This document shows positions 60,769 through 64,000 of a stretch of 64,000 bases of DNA, in pieces; position 1 is the stretch's first letter; every line of letters begins with the position of its first letter. The DNA is taken from NCBI GenBank assembly GCA_025356075.1, contig JANXUT010000060.1, positions 62,001 to 126,000 of the forward strand, read 5' to 3'. A program made the position numbers and the translations under genes. The notes under the pieces were generated by a model that was given only the letters and a program-made list of their open reading frames with translations, had not been told where the DNA came from and made no database searches. The stretch is from Pseudomonadota bacterium. Its GTDB lineage: Bacteria > Pseudomonadota > Gammaproteobacteria > Steroidobacterales > Steroidobacteraceae.

Positions 60769-61833
60769 GTGGCGAAGAAACGCGCGCTCATCACCGGCGT
60801 CACCGGCCAGGACGGCTCCTACTTGGCCGAGCTCCTGCTCGCGAAGGGCTACGAGGTCCACGGCCTCAAGCGCCGCTCGTCCTCGTTCAACACCGGGCGT
60901 ATCGATCACATCTACCTCGACCCGCACGCCGGCGGCGTCGATTTCCACATGCATTTCGGCGACCTGACCGACTCGACCAACCTGATCCGGGTCGTGCAGG
61001 AGGTGCAGCCGGATGAGATCTATAACCTGGGTGCCCAGAGCCACGTCGCGGTGTCCTTCGAGACCGCCGAGTACACCGCGAACGCCGATGCGCTCGGGAC
61101 GCTCAGGCTCCTCGAGGCGATCCGCATCCTCGGCCTCGGCAAGCAGGTGCGGTTCTACCAGGCCGGCACCTCCGAGATGTTCGGCAAGGTTGCCGAGACC
61201 CCGCAGCGCGAGACGACGCCGTTCCACCCGCGCTCGCCCTACGGCGTCGCCAAGCTCTACGCCTACGCGATCACGATCAACTACCGCGAGGCCTACGGCC
61301 TCTTCGCCGCGAACGGCATCCTCTTCAACCACGAATCGCCCCGCCGCGGCGAGACGTTCGTGTCGCGGAAGATCACCCGCGGGCTCGCGCGCCTGTCGGT
61401 CGGGCTCGAGGAGTGCCTGTACCTCGGCAACCTCGATGCCAGGCGCGACTGGGGCCATGCGCGCGACTACGTCGAGGCGATGTGGCTGATGCTGAAGCAC
61501 CCGACGCCGGAGGACTTCGTCATCGCTACCGGGACCCAGCACTCGGTGCGCGACTGCGTGCGCCTCGCGGGCGAGCGGCTCGGCATGCAGATCGAGTTTC
61601 GCGGCCAGGGCCCCGATGAGCAGGGCGTCGATGCCAAGACCGGCCGGGTCGTCATCCGCGTCGACCCCCGCTACTTCCGCCCGGCCGAGGTCGAGTCGCT
61701 GCTCGGCGATGCCAGCAAGGCACGCGCCGCACTCGGCTGGGCGCCGAAGGTCGGCTTCGAGGCGCTGGTCCGGGAGATGGTCGATTCGGACTTGAAGCTC
61801 GCCGAGCGCGACGCGAGGCTCCTGCAAGGCTAG
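60769..61833 (+). CDS. gmd: GDP-mannose 4,6-dehydratase
   Basis: Gmd makes GDP-4-keto-6-deoxy-mannose, precursor of fucose, rhamnose or perosamine-type sugars for surface glycans. The 354-residue short-chain-type protein has the NADP motif [34 protein letters not shown], the catalytic triad elements TSEMFG and YGVAKLYAY, and [13 protein letters not shown]. The GTG at 60769 follows GAGG by seven bases. No fcl, rmd or per gene for the next step is in the window. An 80-base gap with no clear signal separates it from dapD. Confidence 0.95.
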   Translation: MAKKRALITGVTGQDGSYLAELLLAKGYEVHGLKRRSSSFNTGRIDHIYLDPHAGGVDFHMHFGDLTDSTNLIRVVQEVQPDEIYNLGAQSHVAVSFETAEYTANADALGTLRLLEAIRILGLGKQVRFYQAGTSEMFGKVAETPQRETTPFHPRSPYGVAKLYAYAITINYREAYGLFAANGILFNHESPRRGETFVSRKITRGLARLSVGLEECLYLGNLDARRDWGHARDYVEAMWLMLKHPTPEDFVIATGTQHSVRDCVRLAGERLGMQIEFRGQGPDEQGVDAKTGRVVIRVDPRYFRPAEVESLLGDASKARAALGWAPKVGFEALVREMVDSDLKLAERDARLLQG

Positions 61834-61983
61834 ACCTGGCGCCCCCTCACGTGGAGGTGGTAGGCGGCGGCGATGCGCGCGCAAAGTGCGCCGAGCCACG
61901 CGTCGTCGCAGCGAACGGGCCGGGTGTTGCGTTCAACCGCGTCCTCGCGGGACTCATCGCCAACGTCGGCGCCGCAGCGCCCG
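61834..61983 (-). other. Convergent gap with a possible gene remnant
   Basis: This 150-base stretch lies between the ends of gmd (+) and the TolC-type gene (-). On the minus strand, an open frame ending at 61830 reads protein-like (DDAWLGALCARIAAAYHLHV near its end) with G/C at nearly every third codon position, but has no clear start, ribosome site or recognisable family. It may be the tail of a decayed gene or chance in GC-rich DNA. No terminator is visible. Confidence 0.25.
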
Positions 61984-63315
61984 CTAAAGGTCGCCGACCG
62001 CCCGCTCGACACGATATCCCGCCACGAGGAGATCGAACGTGGCGTCGTCCTGATTCCTCAGCGCCATGACCCGCAAAGCCTCCGCGTCGAGGACCTGCGT
62101 GTTCGTGCCCAAGCCACTGCCGTAGAGCTCCCTGGCAATCCGCAGGTTCTCCTCCGCCTGGGCGACCGCCTCGGCCGCGACCCCGGTACGCGCAGCCGCC
62201 TCCTCCCGGTTGAGCACGGCCGTCTCGACCTCGAGGGCTACGCGAGATCGCAGGTTGGCAAGCTGCTGGTCGGCGGCGCGACTGCGCAACCGAAGCGCTG
62301 CCGCGCGCGCGGATACCTGTCCGCTGTCGAACAGCCGCCACTGAAATCCGACCCCCACTGTCGCAAAGTTCTCGCGATCGAGAATCTGGTTATCCAGATG
62401 GTTGTAACCGGCGTGCAGCGCGATCTGGGGCCAACCCGCCGCTCGCTCCGCTCGCGCTGCACTCCGATACGACTCGCTCTGCGCCTCGACCGCCGCGAGC
62501 TCGGGCCGTCGGTCCTGTGCACGCGCGATCAATCGCTCAAGGGCCTGGCCGGAGGTCCCCGGAGCCGCGACCGGCGGTTCGTCAAGCTCAGGCACGCGCT
62601 CGAGCGGCTGTCCCACCAGCCGGTTGTAGGCCGCGGTCGAGAGCCGCACCGCATTGGCCGCGCGCAATCGCTGCTGACGCACATTGGCGAGCGCCACCTT
62701 CGCGGCCAGCAAGTCCGACTGAGCTACCGCTTCCTTGTCGAACTTCACTTGTACGTCGCCCGCGTGCGCCTCGAGGCTCGCGACGCCCGACTCGGCGACC
62801 GCGAGTGCTCGTTGCGCGCGGAACACGCCGACATAGGCCTCCGCGACGGCGAGCCGCAGTTCGGCGGCACTCTGAGTCTCCTCGGCGTTCGCCCCTTTGG
62901 CGTTCGCTGCCGCGGCCCCGATCGCGCCGCTGATGCGCCCGGACGTCCACAGCGGCACGGAAATGTCGGCGCCGGCCATCGTGTACGAATCGTGTCGCCA
63001 GATCGGTGCCTGCAGCCGCCCGGCGGGAGTGTCAATCTGCAGGTTCGGCGCATTCTGGAACTGCGTATACCCGCCCGTCAGCTCAACCGTAGGCCATCGC
63101 ATTCGCACGGCCGCCGAGCGATCGGCCTCGGCAGCCTCGCGCGCGCTATGGGCAGCCGCGAGCGACGCGTCGGTTTCGCGCGCCATGCGCCACGCGTCGG
63201 TCAGAGACTCCGTGCGAGCTGCACCCGGCAGCGCGAGCAGCAGCCACAGCGGTATCTTCAGCAGCTGTCCCGCCCTCCGACGCGCGCGCAATCTCCGCCG
63301 GTGGTGGAGTGCCAT
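61984..63315 (-). CDS. TolC-family outer membrane efflux protein
   Basis: The 443-residue protein has an N-terminal signal with a long basic region (HHRRRLRARRRAGQLLK) and hydrophobic core, followed by two repeats of the outer-membrane efflux protein fold (PF02321): SLTDAWRMARETDASLAAA opens the first, and the second contains NRPELAAVEAQ-like RRPELAAVEAQSESYR and VGVGFQWRLFDSGQ. TolC proteins form trimeric exit ducts for type I secretion or RND pumps. No inner-membrane pump or adaptor gene is in the window. It follows the SQR-like gene by five bases, so the two are probably cotranscribed, an unusual pair. Confidence 0.88.
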   Translation of the reverse strand: MALHHRRRLRARRRAGQLLKIPLWLLLALPGAARTESLTDAWRMARETDASLAAAHSAREAAEADRSAAVRMRWPTVELTGGYTQFQNAPNLQIDTPAGRLQAPIWRHDSYTMAGADISVPLWTSGRISGAIGAAAANAKGANAEETQSAAELRLAVAEAYVGVFRAQRALAVAESGVASLEAHAGDVQVKFDKEAVAQSDLLAAKVALANVRQQRLRAANAVRLSTAAYNRLVGQPLERVPELDEPPVAAPGTSGQALERLIARAQDRRPELAAVEAQSESYRSAARAERAAGWPQIALHAGYNHLDNQILDRENFATVGVGFQWRLFDSGQVSARAAALRLRSRAADQQLANLRSRVALEVETAVLNREEAAARTGVAAEAVAQAEENLRIARELYGSGLGTNTQVLDAEALRVMALRNQDDATFDLLVAGYRVERAVGDL

Positions 63316-63320
63316 TGGGC

Positions 63321-64000
63321 TCACGGAGCCTGGTGTTTGAGCGAGACGATACCGAGCGTCTTCAGTACGTAGGTCTCGTAGACGGGGGTCAGAGAGCCGG
63401 TCCGAACCTTGCGCAGGAAGTACTTCTCGAAGGCGACCTTCGCCAGGTGCACCCATTTGCCCTCCTTCGACCAGGTGACGTTGCGCGGCGGGATCTGCGG
63501 CAGCGCCACGAAGACGACGCCGGTGTCACCGAAATCCGCGAGGCAGATCGCGTTCCAGGTTGCCTCGGCAACCGCCTCTTTCCCGGTAATTTCGGCCGTG
63601 ATGTTGGCGGCCGCAGCCGACACCATTGATTCGATCATGTAGCCGGTCTTTGGTGCCCCCGTCGCGACGGGAGTCACCTCGACGGGCGGGATCGCGACGC
63701 AGACGCCCACGGAGAATATGTTCCTGAACTTCGGGCTGCGCTGATGCTTGTCAATCAGCACGAATCCGCGGGGGTTGCACAGCCCGGGCACCGCCGCCAC
63801 CGCATCCACACCCTTGAACGCCGGGATGACCGCGCTGTAGACGAATGGCAGCTTGTGCTCCTTCTTGAGCGCACCGCTCTCGTCGAGCTCGTGTACCGTC
63901 ATCTCGTTGGCTGCGACGGACACGATTTTCGCGTTCGTGATCCATTTGATGTGACGCTCGCGCAGCTCGGACTCCATCAAGCCCTTGCTGTCGCCCACGC
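63321..64000 (-). CDS. Sulfide:quinone oxidoreductase-like flavoprotein, C-terminal part
   Basis: This is the last 226 codons of a gene that continues beyond the window. It matches the C-terminal half of SQR-type FAD oxidoreductases: GDSKGLMESELRERHIKWI, PAFKGVDAVAAVPGLCNPRG, VLIDKHQRSPKFRNIFSVG, VAIPPVEVTPVATGAPKTGY and VALPQIPPRNVTWSKEG. The cysteine in GLCNPRG lies where SQR has a redox-active cysteine. The C-terminal amphipathic stretch (FEKYFLRKVR) probably attaches it to the membrane. SQR oxidises sulfide and passes electrons to quinone; exact substrate cannot be proved without the N-terminal half. Confidence 0.85.
   Translation of the reverse strand, partial: VGDSKGLMESELRERHIKWITNAKIVSVAANEMTVHELDESGALKKEHKLPFVYSAVIPAFKGVDAVAAVPGLCNPRGFVLIDKHQRSPKFRNIFSVGVCVAIPPVEVTPVATGAPKTGYMIESMVSAAAANITAEITGKEAVAEATWNAICLADFGDTGVVFVALPQIPPRNVTWSKEGKWVHLAKVAFEKYFLRKVRTGSLTPVYETYVLKTLGIVSLKHQAP

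Overview
The window is a gene-dense, GC-rich (roughly 70%) stretch of a gammaproteobacterial chromosome. The gene orders rpsB-tsf-pyrH-frr-uppS-cdsA-dxr-rseP-bamA-skp-lpxD-fabZ-lpxA-lpxB-rnhB-dnaE-accA, rpoE-rseA-rseB...lepA-lepB-rnc-era-recO-pdxJ-acpS, and ftsB-ispD-ispF-truD...surE-pcm-nlpD are classic Gammaproteobacteria. CsiV next to mfd and an RpfE-type gene beside recJ-prfB-lysS point toward the Xanthomonadales/Nevskiales/Steroidobacterales side of the class; the exact taxon cannot be settled from sequence alone. I saw no rRNA, tRNA, CRISPR array, insertion sequence or prophage.

Layout. 1-1.1 kb: end of mfd, then csiV (+). 1.1-11.1 kb (-): lepA, lepB, DUF4845, rnc, era, recO, pdxJ, acpS, rlmD, nagZ and a degenerate GGDEF protein. 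11.1-17.7 kb (-): an SDHAF4-type assembly factor, sdhCDAB, sdhE, then the sigma-E module rpoE-rseA-rseB and a glutaredoxin-like gene. 17.9-24.4 kb: ygfZ (+), then rpfE-recJ-prfB-lysS (-), where prfB keeps the programmed frameshift, and a Mth938-type gene (+). 24.5-26.6 kb (-): surE-pcm-nlpD. 26.6-27.1 kb (+): an apparently frameshifted Smr gene. 27.1-34.3 kb (-): pyrG-kdsA-eno-ftsB-ispD-ispF-truD and an enoyl-CoA hydratase/isomerase. 34.4-54.9 kb (-): the long rpsB-to-tilS superoperon for translation, isoprenoid and phospholipid precursors, outer-membrane assembly and lipid A. 55.1-61.8 kb (+): map-glnD-dapC-dapD and gmd. 61.9-64 kb (-): a TolC-type gene behind a sulfide:quinone-oxidoreductase-like gene cut by the window end; this last part is the only one that looks accessory.

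The genes link functionally. RpoE/RseA/RseB and RseP (37 kb away in coordinates) form the envelope-stress cascade, and BamA, Skp and LPS synthesis are its usual targets. Complex II comes with assembly-factor homologues at both ends of its operon (SDHAF4-type and SdhE/SDHAF2-type), with ygfZ (IBA57 homologue) divergent from it. Many adjacent genes overlap by four bases (ATGA or GTGA), suggesting strong translational coupling.

No wholly new multi-gene system is evident. The most rewarding observations are regulatory: a structured pyrG leader combining an intrinsic terminator with a perfect complement of the pyrG Shine-Dalgarno, a sigma-E-type promoter buried in sdhE, an AT-rich patch inside dapD, and a GGDEF protein that has lost its active site but kept its c-di-GMP I-site.
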